Assembly (NCBI GenBank): GCA_016098155.1
Contig: JAAAJB010000027.1
Span: forward strand, 5,331-69,330
DNA length: 64,000 bases
Direction: 5' to 3'
Source: Actinomortierella ambigua
Lineage: Eukaryota > Mortierellomycota > Mortierellomycetes > Mortierellales > Mortierellaceae
This document shows, piece by piece, positions 1 to 12,258 of the stretch; the stretch's first letter is position 1, and each line of letters begins with the position of its first letter. The notes beneath the pieces are model-generated. The model saw nothing but the letters and a program-made list of their open reading frames with translations, did not search any database and was not told where the DNA came from. The position numbers and the translations under genes are program-made.

Positions 1-264
1 GCGGGCGTGGGGTGTGGTTAGGGTGGTGGGGGGGTGGGGGGGGGGGGGGGATCTTTTTTTTTTTTTTTTTTTTTTTTTTGTTAACGATGGAGCCCCGTTG
101 CCACCATTATCTTATCCGACCCGTCGCTGTCTCAGTGGTTGTGAAAAAAAAAAATACTGCTTCCCCTTTCCCCCCTTCCCAGCGGTGTGATGGTCCTGCA
201 AAATGGAACACGATCCTCCTCTTGGCTCGGGAGGTGGTGTGGCTCATCTTGTTCCACAGGACTC
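1..264. repeat. G-run and T-run at window edge; 3' flank of the first gene
   Basis: There is a G-rich run at about 29-50 followed directly by a T-run at about 54-79. The rest up to 264 is the 3' flank of the minus-strand gene ending at 265. I see no gene here. Runs like this are prone to sequencing error, so lengths may not be exact. Confidence 0.6.
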
Positions 265-3125
265 TCAGTCCAGGGCAGTTGCGGCGGTAGTAGTCGTAGC
301 CATAGGGATCGTAGAAGTAGTAGTTGTTGTTGTAAGAATAGTATCCGTCGGTTCCGCAACCTTCTCAACGGTCGCCACATCCATACCAGGCGCCTCCTCC
401 TGTGTTGCCGCCTCCACCACATTCGTCGTGGCACCAGCTGCATCATGGTCATGGCTCGCACCGCCGCCACCAGCCACTTCTTCCATAAGATCCAGATTGC
501 CACTGCCTTCAAGACCAGAGGTAGTCGTCGTAGTAGCAGCAAGGACCGTCGAAGCAGGCGTGGCATACGAGGCCGGGAAGGGCGACAACATCAATGACGA
601 CGAAAGCGAGTCGGGACTGAGGCCCGACGACATGGGCGATGTCCCCTCTCCCTCTTCTTCCCCCATGCCGCCGCTGACAACACTGCTGCTGCTGCTGTTG
701 CTATTGCTACCGCTGTTGCTGCTACTGCTCACGCTGGTATTGATGCTATTGTCGCCACTGCCACGATTGCTCGACAGCGTCGACACAGAGGTCAAAACCG
801 GTGTTCGTGAGCTCATGACCATCGGCAGCGGCGTGTCGCGTGTCTCGCCCGCCTCGACATTATCCAGCAGCGACCCATTCATCACAACATCCTCGCCTTC
901 CCCATCCTCCTCCTCGCTGTTGCTATTGCTGCTCTGGCGAGACGACGACGACGGTGAACTCGAGTGGCTGCTCATATCCATCCTCGGTCCATTCGCCTCG
1001 TAGTCCTCATCGTCTTCGTCGTCGTCGTCATCCTCGGCCTGCTTTCCCAGGGGACGATCCGCGTGTTGATGCTGTTGCTGTTGCTGCAGCAAATGCTCTT
1101 CATGCTGATGTGACAACAACAGCCCCTTGCCCTCCGCCTCCGACTGCGCACGGCGCTGGTCCTCCAACAACCGAAGTCTCGCCTCGAGGACCTCAATCTC
1201 ATGGTGCCACTGCTGGGTCTGCTGCTCCATCATCGCCTCACAGGCCCGTTCCATCTTGTCCAGCTTGACCCACTCGCGTTCGCGTTCGGGCTCCTGTTCC
1301 ACCAACGCCAAAATCCGCTTCTGGACTGCATCCTCCTTCTTGGCCAGATGCGCCATCCGAGACTGCGTTCGCTCCACACTCTGTTGCAATGCTGCATGGT
1401 CCGCCACTAGACGTGCTTGCTCCTCGTCCTCCGCCGCCAGATTCACTTTGAAGACCGAGAGCGCCAGACGCGTCGCAGAACTCATCCGAAACTCTTGCCG
1501 GATCACGGCTGGTGGTTGTCCATGGACTGACGTCGCTGGTGGTGGTGGTGCTGGCTGCGATGTTGTCGTCATCGCCATCGCTGTCGTCGGTGTTGCTGCA
1601 GAAATAGGCGCCGATGACGCTGGCGCTAGCCCTGATCCGGATCCAGTCGCTGCGGGCGCTGCCGCCGTTAATGGTAGTGGTGGTGGTGGTGGTGGTAGTG
1701 GTGGTGGAAGCGTTGGCACCCCTCTGGACCGCCTCTCCAACCTTCGACCCTCCGACGACTCGCGCATCATCGTCACCTGGTGCTGGCGTTGCTGGTGCCG
1801 ATCAAACGGCGTCGTCGGCGGCGAGTAATCATGCGTGGCCGTCAGACCCAGGGCGCGGTCCAACAGCTTGCGTGCGATGGGGTCCTGTCGTTGCCACCAT
1901 TGCTGCTCTTCCTCCCATCGCCGTGCCCGCTCCTCGAGCCACGTCAACTCGCGACGGAACCGTGCCAGATCCGAACCCGAAAGGACTGCCATCTTCATTT
2001 CCGATAGGAACGCGAGATCGCCACCCCTGACACTTTGCCAGTCTCCTTCTTGTCTTTTGGCGCCGTTGCCGTTGCCGTCGTCGTCGTCCTCGTTCTCCTC
2101 ACCATCATCATCGCCACCGTTTTCTTCATCCTCGCCCTCGCCCGTTCCTCCTGATACCGATACAGTCCTATGCCGCTGCCACCTTGTCTGTTGTCGTGCA
2201 GCCTTAAAGCGGAGCATGGGCAAAAGTGGCTGATACAATCGCTCCAGAATTGGGAATGTGTCTGGAATCGTTGGTGCCGGTGGCTCAGGCGTCGGCTCGC
2301 GCTCGTCCTCTGTGGCCTCTGCTGCGATCATGTCTGCGCTGGTGGCCCTCATCGTTGGTGTGGTTGGAGCATCCGCTATAGCAGCAGCAGTAATAGCACC
2401 AGGCTCCTTGCTCTCCTCCGCCAAAGCCTCCTTCGTCAGCTGTCCCTCGATACCGACCAATGACACCTCAGCCGATGGGTCTTCTTCTGCTCGCTTGTGT
2501 CGCAATGGTACGATTCCAGCGTGGTGGGCGGGTCCTGATTGAGCCATCATAGGAACAAAGGGTGTATCTTCCTGTCGACGAATGCTCTCCATGTTGACAG
2601 CTCGATCCTCGGCTCGCAAACCACCAACCTTACCCAAGTGGTACATCGAGGAGGAAGGTGATTGAAGGCTCTGCATCTCATTCGCCTCGGGTACGCCTGT
2701 TGCAGTAGGATGAGGAGGAGAAGGCGCAGCTCCATCGACAGACATTGCACAATGACTCTCCTCCTCTACTGGCGGTTGTTGATGATGTTGATGTTGCTGT
2801 TGCACATGACCCTCAACCGCCTCCTCCGCCGCCGCTGGTGGCAACTCCTCGTTCTTGGACATCATTTGGTCCATCTCCATCATCTCCATATCCATCTGCA
2901 TGTCCAACAGTGGGTCATACACCTCCTCTTCCATAGGCAGCTCTGGTTGTGGGTGGAACGGGATCGCGCTCACGCTGATGCTGGACGTCGGCGCAATCGC
3001 CTGAGCCTCATCCGGCAGCATCAAGCCAAGCATCTCACGTGCTTGAATCTGCTCCTGCTCAAGATCCTGCTCGAGTTGCTCCGTCAGGCCTGGCTCCTGC
3101 ACCTCTAGGTCGAGTCCATGGTATG

Positions 3126-3157
<32 letters not shown>

Positions 3158-5539
3158 GATGGTGATAGTTGTAGCTGTTTTTGCGACTGTTGCTGTGCTG
3201 GGTGTGACTGTTGCTGTGAGGGGTCAAGCGGCTGTGAGTGGTCCACCGTTGCTACCTGATGACGATGGTGATGATGATGTCGATGATGCTGATGCTGATG
3301 CTGATGTTGATGGTGGTGATGATGATGGTGTTGTTCAGGATCCGAATCGTCATCATGGTTCATCGGTGTTAAAGGAAGGAGATCCTCTGAAGGTTGCAAA
3401 GCCTGTGTGAGCGCCTTGGTCGCCTCCAACAACAGATCATCCTGCGACGAAGGCGCCTCTGGCGTGTCCACCAACACCGGCAAGGGCTCCAGCAACTCAT
3501 CCTCCTCATGGCTCTCTACCACAACCGCCGGTGCCGATGCTTGGGTTGCTGGTATGGAGGGCGGTGTTGGTGTGATGACTGGCGTCGTCGCTGCAGCATG
3601 GATGGGCACGGGCCTTATCGCCAACATTTCGGGGATCGCGCTGAGAGAGGCTGATGACGAGGACGAAAACATGGTGACAAGATCATTATCGTCTTCTCCT
3701 GGCTCATTGCTCATGGCGGACATCAGCACGGCTACAAGGCTTGCAGGGTCCATGGAGGTGGAGCTGGCCGTGGCGGTGGTGCTACTGCCTGGTGCGGATG
3801 CTGCTGCCCCTCCCTGATTTTGCTGCAGCACAGCTGACAGTGACTCGCCTGTGACAATGTCCACGTTATTTTCGCCTGTATCCGATATTACAAGTGTGCC
3901 GGCCGAGCCAGCTGGAGGACTAGGAATGGCTGTCATAGCACGCGACGTCAAGAAAGACTCTGGGTCGAATGGCAACGTCGATGAAGCTGAGTTTGACAAT
4001 AGGTCTGCCAAGGGGTTGGTCTCCGAGTCCACGTTGCCACTCTCTTGTACAAGGCCTGATGGTATCTGTGTGAGAGGAGTGCATTAGGCACCGTTAGTTA
4101 GTGGTGCTGAGAAGAAGAAAAAAAAAGTGGTATACCCTACTGTATGACAGAATCTTGTCATCGCTACTCTTTCCCAGTCATTTTTTTTTCATACCTGTTC
4201 CCATGATGACTGATCTTGCGAGATGCCCAGGCCCTTGTGGAGCTGTTCATGAGAGGGAGTTTCCGGTGCCTGACCTTGCCCAAAGGGTACGATGACAGTG
4301 GCTGGCGACAGGGAAGCCATGGTATTGGCATCTTGGCCATTGGGAAACGGTGGGATACTTGTTCCATCGTCGTATCGGCCGTGCTGAGGATTCAGTTGAG
4401 GGTGGGCATGATTGGATTGATTGTTGGATCGGTGTCCTGGTCCTCTTGCCACAGCGTGCGGCTCCTGTGACCTTGGGTCATTGGTACCTGACGCCGATGC
4501 CATCGCTGAAGATGTTGTGGGGGGTCCAAACGCTCTCTTTGAATTATTGTTGTACACAGATGAGGATGAATTGAATTGGTTGTGCGACCGATGATCTTGC
4601 AAAGGTTGCTGGTGCGGCCGTGGCTGTGGCTGTGGCTGTTGTTGTTGCTGGTACTGGGCCGGGCGACTCGGCAGCGGTGTTGATGAATAATCTCCATTGA
4701 GAAGGCGTATCTAGTGGAGATTTCGTCACCATCAAGCTAGATATGTGAGCAACGATAGATCATCTTTCCGTAGATTCTTTTCTGTAATGCGTCAACTAGT
4801 CACAATGCAACAAACGCAACAAGTAAAATTTACTTACCCGTTTCGATGGAGAAAGTTCGCTTGGATCGCCATGGTGTTGCTGCGAAGACCTTGCTGACAG
4901 GTGCCCACCACTCGCATGCGGCCTCGGCTGAGGCACAGAGTCGGCGGATGATGGCCGACCAGAAGCGGCTTGAGGATACGGTTGACGGTGTTGATGTGAT
5001 ACCCCTTCTTGGCGACGGTGCGCTGGACCACCAGGGTTACCGCCGCCATGCCGGTTCTGGGCATACCCATGATTGTTTCTGAAAGACTGTTGATGCTGTT
5101 GCGCAGGGTGATGGTGGTGGTATGGCTGTTGGTACAGGTGCTGTTGCTGCTGCTGTTGTTGCTGTTGTTGTTGCTGTTGATGCTGCTGCTGTGGGCGATA
5201 TGGCTGCTGCTGTTGGCCTTGAAAGCCATATGAGCTATTGGTTTGACGAGGGTCGTTGTATCCATTGGCATAGGCAGCAGGGTGATGCGGCTGTGGCTGG
5301 TTAGGAGAGTGGGGCAGGTGAGGGGATGAGTGATGCTTATGATTCATAGGCTGCTGGTGGGCGGTGGGGTGATGAAATGGAGCATGTGGTTGATGGCCAC
5401 TGCTTCCGGTGCCTGGGTGCTGCTGCTTGGACAGGTCGACACGTCTGTCATGGACCCCTTGCCTAGGATTGCTGGTACCGCTGTTGGAGCTGTTGCCAGT
5501 AGGATGGCCGTGGGGGTGGCCATGCCTTTCGAAGACCAT
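265..5539 (-). CDS. Large low-complexity coiled-coil protein, 1672 aa, function unknown
   Basis: Three exons are joined in frame: 5539-4838, 4710-4195 and 4065-265. Both introns are phase 0, with donors GTAAGT and GTATGA and acceptors CTAG and ACAG. The predicted product is 1672 aa starting MVFERHGHPHGH. The first exon is rich in His, Gln and Pro with a poly-Gln run near residue 140. The long last exon has a His/Gln run near residues 650-680, poly-Gln near 705, acidic Asp/Glu runs near 1050, a Pro-rich patch near 1220 and one long charged heptad-like helix at about 1266-1388. The C-terminal 280 residues are Ser/Thr/Asp-rich. I recognise no enzyme or DNA-binding domain. The disordered, Gln-rich make-up would suit a nuclear scaffold or transcriptional co-regulator, but that is inference. 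The splice model is well supported by frame continuity; the function is unknown. Confidence 0.75.
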
Positions 5540-5863
5540 CACTTGCACAGGTGAATTATTGGTGGGGAAACAAACAAAGAATGGGGAGAGGAGAGAGAAG
5601 GGTGGGTGCGGCAGTGGGCTAGTGTGGACAGTGGGCAGTGGCAACAGGGGAAATAGAATGTCGGTAGCGAGCGAATGATGAGTTTGTGCTTGTGGTAGAG
5701 AGACCAACACGTTGTTGACTCGAACCTACACAAAACGCAAGCCCTACGACAATGTCGTTCCTGCTGGGCTCGACAAAAAAATTTAATGGTTGTATACCGA
5801 AAGGAGAAAAAAGAGAGAGAGTGTGTGTGCGTGTGTCTACGAAAGGGGACAAGAGGGTGCTCT
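5540..5863. other. Intergenic, no gene seen
   Basis: This is the 5' flank of the coiled-coil protein gene and the 3' flank of the monooxygenase gene, both on the minus strand. It holds pyrimidine-rich stretches on the minus strand but no coding segment that I trust. Confidence 0.5.
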
Positions 5864-7731
5864 CTACACGCGGAGCAGTTGCCAGAACATCCAGGCGGCT
5901 ATGGCCACCACAGGGACAGCCCACGCCAGCTTGTGCAACGTACTCGACTGCCTTGTGTGCGCCTGCTGCTGCTTCTTCTCATATGGGTACACATATGCAG
6001 GACGTAAGCCTCGGTCAGACACAGGAGGCAAGAACGACAGCTGTGGCCGGTCATACATCATCTGGTCGATCAACAAACGATGTGTCCAACGAGGCAGAAC
6101 ATTGAGAGAGACGTATCGGACCACACGAGCCAGCAGACCCTAACAAGAGTAAGACACAACAATTAAACAAATCAGGGGATGTGTCTACACTACTTGTTTG
6201 TCATAGTAAACCTGTGTCAACTGAGAATCCTCTGTTACCTTGGATTCAAAAAAGAGACCTAGCATGCGCGATCCCGTCACTGCCATGCTGGCCGAGCTAG
6301 CTCGTTCGTGGTAGTATGTCTGGAAGACGGAATGAATGTTCTCAGTGGATGTCGACGACATGTTGTACAGCAGGTTGGTCAAGCTAACCCCATCGAGCAT
6401 GGCATGGATGGCTCCTTGACCCGCAAATGGCATGACCTTGTGGCACGCTAAAAGCGAACCACACAAAATATATATATTTTTATATGCCAGAAGAGCAAAC
6501 TGTCAAGATACGCCATTGTTCAACAACCCTCTAGTATCGCACGAGTCCCCCATATGAACAATGAAATATAATTAGAAATAACAATAATAAGAATAAAGCA
6601 GACTTCCTTACCGTCGCCCAAAAGCACAATCCTGTCTGAATGCCAACAGGAGAAAAGCTTTTCCTCAAGGAGAACGGACGAAATGAGCTCCTTGGGCGTC
6701 GTACCAATGATCTCGCCGACAGTGGCACCGTAGATAGTGGGGAGGTGCTCGATATCGACAAGGATGTTGTTGATGGCAGTGTTGCCCCATTCCCAGTAAG
6801 TCGACGTATCGCCCGAGAGCAATTCGGCAGTGCGCTTCTCGATCGCACCGCCATAGCTCCAAGAGATCTTGTTTCCGGGAACTGGGCTGAACCAGATCTT
6901 TAGAGGGGGAAAGAGAGAGGGAGAAGGGACACACGCAAGCGAAAAAAGCGTGGCCATAGTATCCGTCGTCAGTTTCTAGGGAATGAATAGTGGATAGAAT
7001 GATCCTGTGTACCCACACACACACAAAAAAAAAAAAGAGATATTCGACCTTACCGAGATTGGCTTGTCCCGGAAGAGCATGATCTCAAACTGCGAAAACT
7101 CAGAGTCCAAGGTAGGAAACTTCAGATGGTCGAGCTGTGAGGTGACACCGAGGACACAGTGATTGCGCAACCGCAGAGGAGAAGTATCGCCTTTGGCGAG
7201 CTTGCCTTGCTCTCGTAGGATATCTTGCACGACCTGTCGAACTTGGGAGTAGGCGCCGTCGGCACCGACAAGCAGGTCGCCTCGATAGACAACTCCATCG
7301 GAGCACTCGCATTCGACACCATCCTTCAGCTCTCGAATGGCCGTGATCTGCTTGGAGAGGTGCACCTTGGAGGCTGGGACTTTGTTCTTTAGGATCTCGT
7401 ACAGGGCTGGGCGAGACATGACTCGGCCACAGTAACCATAGTGCTTCTTGCCAAAGGAGAAGTCAATGTAACCGATTGGGTTGAGGTGCTCGTCCTGCAG
7501 GTGGAAGCCGCCAATTGGCTTGGAGATGCGCTCAATGTCAGGATACATGCCGAGCTGGTCTAGCAGCCGGAGAACACACGCGTTCAGGCCAATGGTGCTC
7601 CCCAACGTCTTCAGGGTCGACGAACGTTCAATGACCTCGTAATCGATGCCAGCTCGTTCAAACATGATGGATAGGGCAAGACCGCCAATACCACCGCCGA
7701 CGATGATCACTTTAAGATTACGAGGAGGCAT
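5864..7731 (-). CDS. FAD-dependent monooxygenase with C-terminal membrane anchor, 482 aa
   Basis: Four exons: 7731-7054, 6897-6612, 6447-6239 and 6139-5864 (introns of phase 0, 1 and 0). The N-terminus carries the Rossmann dinucleotide motif GGGIGG (residues 12-17) with the ribose-binding Glu at 35 (YEVIERS). The second FAD motif LLVGADGAYSQVR follows, and the third, LLGDACHKVMPFAGQGA, is rebuilt exactly across intron 2 (GD at about 320-321). These place it in the UbiH/salicylate-hydroxylase-like FAD-binding monooxygenase family, which hydroxylates small aromatic or isoprenoid-type substrates using NAD(P)H. The substrate cannot be read from sequence. The last 25 residues form one hydrophobic helix (LHKLAWAVPVVAIAAW), so the enzyme is probably tail-anchored with its catalytic domain in the cytosol. 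It is transcribed divergently from the H3K9 methyltransferase gene. Confidence 0.9.
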
Positions 7732-8575
7732 TCGGAGCAGGTGGTGGGTGGTTGGGGATCAAACTGCTGGAGATTTCAGATCCGATAAGATTGGTGGACG
7801 AGCGAAGGCAAGAAAAATAAAAAAGGGGGAGGAGGGCCTGAGAGAATGAAAAAGCAAAGCTTTGCGACGGATTTCAGGCCTTTTAAACACCCTGCCTCAA
7901 AGGCCGGGATGGCACAATTGGGAAAGGCATAGGTTCCGAAAGGAGTCTGTTTGCAAACAATGATCGGGACAAGAAGGGAGAAAGGTGGCGATGCCACTAG
8001 TTTTTTTTTTTTGTGTGTCTACACAAATAATCTCGACTGATTTGGAAAGAATCATTTCTTCTGTTTCTATGTTGGAAAGGGGGACCGAGTGTGCGAGTTC
8101 ATACAAGCTGATGCTTTCAACGGTTCACACAACCAGCCGCTCCAACTTTTATAATTGCTTCTAGTCCGTGTACTCTCCCCCCCCCTTCCACACACATACA
8201 CATACACACATCAAACCCGTATCGCTTTGAACAATAAACTCCAAACCCAGTTGGGCGTCCATTGACTCTACAACTCTTTTGTTTTCTCTCTTTTGCACAA
8301 GTGGTCCCTAGTTCCTCCACACACCTTCTCTCTCTCTCTCTCTCTCTCTGTTTGTCTCTCACTCGGACGACATGATGGCCACGATTTACTCGCTATGCGC
8401 GAGTGGCCCCTTGGAGGGACAATTAAATTTATGGTCTGGTGCCGCACCGTGCGTTGACTGAATTGGTCACATGAGCGATTTTTCCCCCCGTAACTTTATG
8501 GTTCGTGTTGTTTACAACCAACAAGAGCAAATCACTTTTCGCCATCACCACTTTGCACTCAGGCACATTGCAAGC
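7732..8575. promoter_or_regulatory. Shared divergent promoter region
   Basis: This stretch separates the monooxygenase start (-) from the chromodomain methyltransferase start (+). A TTTAAAAG TATA-like box lies at about 7878-7886 on the minus strand. There are also a CA-rich patch (8180-8210) and a CT microsatellite (8325-8350). An in-frame ATG at 8471 could extend the methyltransferase by 35 residues. Confidence 0.45.
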
Positions 8576-11362
8576 ATGGAGGAGCGCAATGGAGGCAGCT
8601 CGCGCAACAGGGAGACATTAGTGCAAACGGTGAAGTCTAAGAAACGGCGCATCGCGATGGAAGAGAACAAGGCTTCAGTAGCAGCGAATGCAGCATCCTC
8701 GACATCTTTAAGCACCAAAAACAATAACCACAGCAAAAGCAAAAGCAAGAGCAACAGCAGGAAACAAAAGGCACAGGCGGCAGAGCCACTCCGTCCTCCA
8801 CCTGTATACGCTTCCGAGGCGGAGGTTATTTTTGAAGTACGGGACAAAATTCAAAGCACCTGTGGCATATTCCTGTCGCTTATTCTTTCAGTCAAGCAGG
8901 AGGCGCGCATTGTTCCTGAGAATAGGTTTGCACACGAAGATTCGTTGATAACAAAAGCGCCATCCACTCACATAACACGTTTACATCTTTTGATACTAAT
9001 GGTACCGTGTCGACAGGTCGAGAAGATTATGTCCATGAAAGGAGCCGATGTATGTATTACCGACTTTGAGATGTGGAGGTCTTTGAGGACTCGTTAATTT
9101 TTTTATTGTTTTGCCACAATGGCGCTAACGATCTGAGGTTTTTTGTTAATGTGCTAGCTGGATACGGTTACTTTCAAGGTTCGATGGAAAGGCTATTTGC
9201 CGGAAGATGACACTTGGGAACCCCTGAGCAACTTGAACGGATGTTTGAGTCTTGCCCGATCGTATCTTGTCCGAAAGCGGGGCGAAATCTTAAAGACTAG
9301 GCAAAAGAACAAGCCCGTTCTTGCCCTTATCGAGGCACTGATGCAAAAGGTAATTGTGATCAATGCACAACAGTCAGGCACGAGAGGGCGAACTATTCTT
9401 ATCATCTTTTGTTTGATCCACCTCCACCAACATGCTACTGATTATCGCTATTGTTTGATCATTCGCGCTGAATAGGTCGAACAATTGTTGAAAGCCAAAG
9501 CCCTTGAGTCTACTTTTACATCTTCTTCAGATGCCAACACCACCATTAACAACAACAACAACACCACCACCACCACCAACGCTGAGGCTTCTATTCCCAC
9601 AGCCGAACGGGACGCATTTCGTACCTCACCCACCCTTTCGCCCGCACCTCCATCACCGCACCCTGCATCTCCGCGTGCTATTAGTATCAGCTCCACCGAC
9701 AGCTCCGAGTCTGGTGTCAGTTTCAGTTCCCTGTCCACCATGAGTCGTCACTCGCCTTCACATCATGGTAGCCTCTCCCCCCCTCTGCGGCCCGAACACC
9801 CATCCCCATCAACTTCACTCTCTCCACCGCGACGGACCAGCGGTAGGCACAACAGTCCCCCTTCGGAGCGAGTCAGTGCCAACGATAACAGTCTTCCTCA
9901 CACCCACGCGACGACGCCCTTGACAATCGGCGACCCTGAGGTTCTCTCCGACACTGTCATCTCCGAGCATGAGGTGGAGGAAGAAGAAGAGGAAGAAGAG
10001 GAAGAAGACGAAGAAGAGGAAGAGGAAGAGTACGAAGAGGAAGAAGAAGATCCGAACGAGAGTCCTCAGGAGCGGTTCGAGCGGCAACTCGCCCAATTCC
10101 GGGCCATTTTCAGCGGTCTTCCCGCACCCTCCATCACAGTCGAAAAGCCGCCACCGGAAGCGACGTTCCAAACCAAGTTTCGCTTCATTGACCGACCAAA
10201 GCTTCACAAGGACCTGCGCCACCTCCAAAGAGCCGCCGCCTCGGATTTTATGATGCGGTGCCAGTGTGGACCAGGCGGGTGTCGCATCGAGGCCGACGGC
10301 TCGACCGACTGTGAATGTCTCAAGGAGGCAATGACGCTCGGCCACGGCCTCCCCTTTGACAAGACCGGACGGATCTCGGTCCATCTGAAATCGACGGCCG
10401 TGTGGGTCTGCAACCGACTCTGCTCGTGCGGGCCCGAGTGCACAACCAAGGCCTCGAGTCTGGGGCGGCGGGTCAAGCTCAAGCTCCGGTGGACGGGCGT
10501 CAAGGGCTGGGGCGTGTTTCTGGACCAGGACGAGCCGATCCCGCCACGGACGTTCATCTCGAGGTACGTTGGCGAGATCATCACGACGGAAGAGGCCGAG
10601 AGACGAGGCAGCGAGTACGACCGGCAAGGGGCCACCTATCTGTTTGATATGGACTGCAACAACGACAACGAGGCCGTGTACACGATCGACGCACAGCGGA
10701 TGGGCAACGAGTCGCACTTTTTTAATCACTCTTGTCGCCCAAACCTCCAAGTCTACAACATCTTTGGAGAGCATGCCGATGTCGACATGATGACCCCGAG
10801 CTTTTGGACCATTCGCACCATCCGCAAGGGCGATGAGCTCACCTTTGACTATAATGGCCAGTACAAGGCCTCATGGCTCCGCCAGTCCAACGAAAAAAGC
10901 TCGGAATCGGAGAGCGAGGAGGAGGAGGAAGGAGAGATGCCTGGTTCCCATATGAATGGCCACCACCACCACCACCATTCTCGCCATCAGCAACGATCAC
11001 AACCAGAACAACAGAATGCCAGGGGCAAGCGTCGCCGTCGAATCGATAGTGAGGACGACTATCTCGATACCGACATCGGCCATCTGAGCGACGATGGCGT
11101 CCGTCAGCTGTCCGTAAACGGCGGTCTATATGCGGTCGACATGACAGCGGCTTCATCGTCCTCTCCTTACCCCACCACATCTTCATTCCCTTCACTGCCC
11201 CAGGCTAAGAGACCTCCTGTCGATCGTGCGCGAGCCGCCCGGAAGCGTAGCAGTGGCGGACTATTCCCACCGCTGATGAACTCGGCGGCCCGTGTTCCTT
11301 CTGGTCCTGCATCTTCGGCTATCTATACCGCTTCGCCCTTTGCTTCCTCTTCCTCCTCCTCC

Positions 11363-11397
<35 letters not shown>

Positions 11398-11557
11398 CCC
11401 TACTACAACCTCCATCATTACTGCTGCTGCGTCGGGTCAGGGACGAGCTCAAGCACGGCGTCGGTCAAGCGGAGAGTCTGGCAATTTCCGGATCCGATGC
11501 CACTGTGGCGAGAGGAGCTGCCGAAAGTTTGTGCACATTCTTAAGAAGGTGGATTAG
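8576..11557 (+). CDS. clr4: Clr4/SUV39-type histone H3 lysine-9 methyltransferase, 855 aa
   Basis: Four exons: 8576-8836, 9017-9049 (only 33 nt), 9158-9349 and 9476-11557, all joined in phase 0. Domains in order: a chromodomain at about 82-125 rebuilt across three exons (FKVRWKGYLPEDDTWEPL), a disordered region with a Glu run near 330-352, a Cys-rich pre-SET (about 424-485), a SET domain with NHSC (579-582) and ELTFDY (616-621), and a post-SET CxCx4C (837, 839, 844) at the extreme C-terminus. Chromo plus pre-SET, SET and post-SET is the layout of SUV39H/Clr4 enzymes, which read and write H3K9 methylation in heterochromatin. Between SET core and post-SET lie about 215 residues with His and Asn runs, where close relatives have a short linker. 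The start at 8576 has a good context (A at -3, G at +4); 8471 is an in-frame alternative. Confidence 0.93.
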
Positions 11558-12258
11558 ACTTTACCTCCCACCCTCCCCCCTCTCTCCCCCCTTTTTTTTC
11601 TTCTCTCCCCTTCGCGCACGTTACCGCTTTGACAGCTATTTTATCCCTTTTCTTACCCCAGAAAAAGAAAAAGAAAAAAACCCTATGCCCTTTTAAACAC
11701 ATTTTTTTTTCTTGTGAACCTGTCCAGGGGAGCAAATTCGGAGAAAGGAAAAAAAATGAGCACGAAGTAAAATAGAAAGCTAAGAATCACAAAATAACAG
11801 TTGTACGAGGAAGACTGACAAGTACAAGCTTATCAAACATGTCAACGTCGAGATCAATCAAAAAAAAAATATAATATAACGTGAGCTTGTGTGTCTATCG
11901 GCTGAACAAAAATGCCGGAGCAAAAAGCTGACATATTCTCTTCAGGACTGCCTGTTCTCACATGTCTGTTGCCGATAATCCGCATGTTGGTGGGCCCTTC
12001 CTCTCCCCCCTTTCTCGACTTTAAATCTCGAGCCATGAGATGGCAAATTTGTGAAAGAGAGCGACCAACGTGTGGTGCGAAGGGGAGGAGGAGGAAATAT
12101 GTCCTTTGTCTGTGGGAAATTTTTACATCCTTTCATTCTCCATCGTTTGATTCCTGGACGCGGTACTTTTCAAGCATGGCATAAAAAAAATCATTTATTA
12201 CAGCTTTGTGCCCGAAAAAAAAGAAAAAAAAAAAAAAAAGAAAAAAAAAAGGTATTTT
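11558..12258. other. Convergent 3' flanks, no gene seen
   Basis: This lies between the ends of the methyltransferase (+) and the Zn2Cys6 regulator (-). It contains A-runs (about 12205-12250) and pyrimidine tracts. Short open frames here have no support. Confidence 0.5.

Noticed and set aside
203..1003. 266-codon plus-strand frame antisense to the coiled-coil gene
   Set aside because: It mirrors Ser/Thr/Asn-rich coding on the minus strand. The Leu/Ser runs are repeat artefacts.
3121..3320. CRISPR-like or minisatellite array from regular CTG/ATG triplets
   Set aside because: The repeats are codon runs for Gln and His in an open exon, without spacers.
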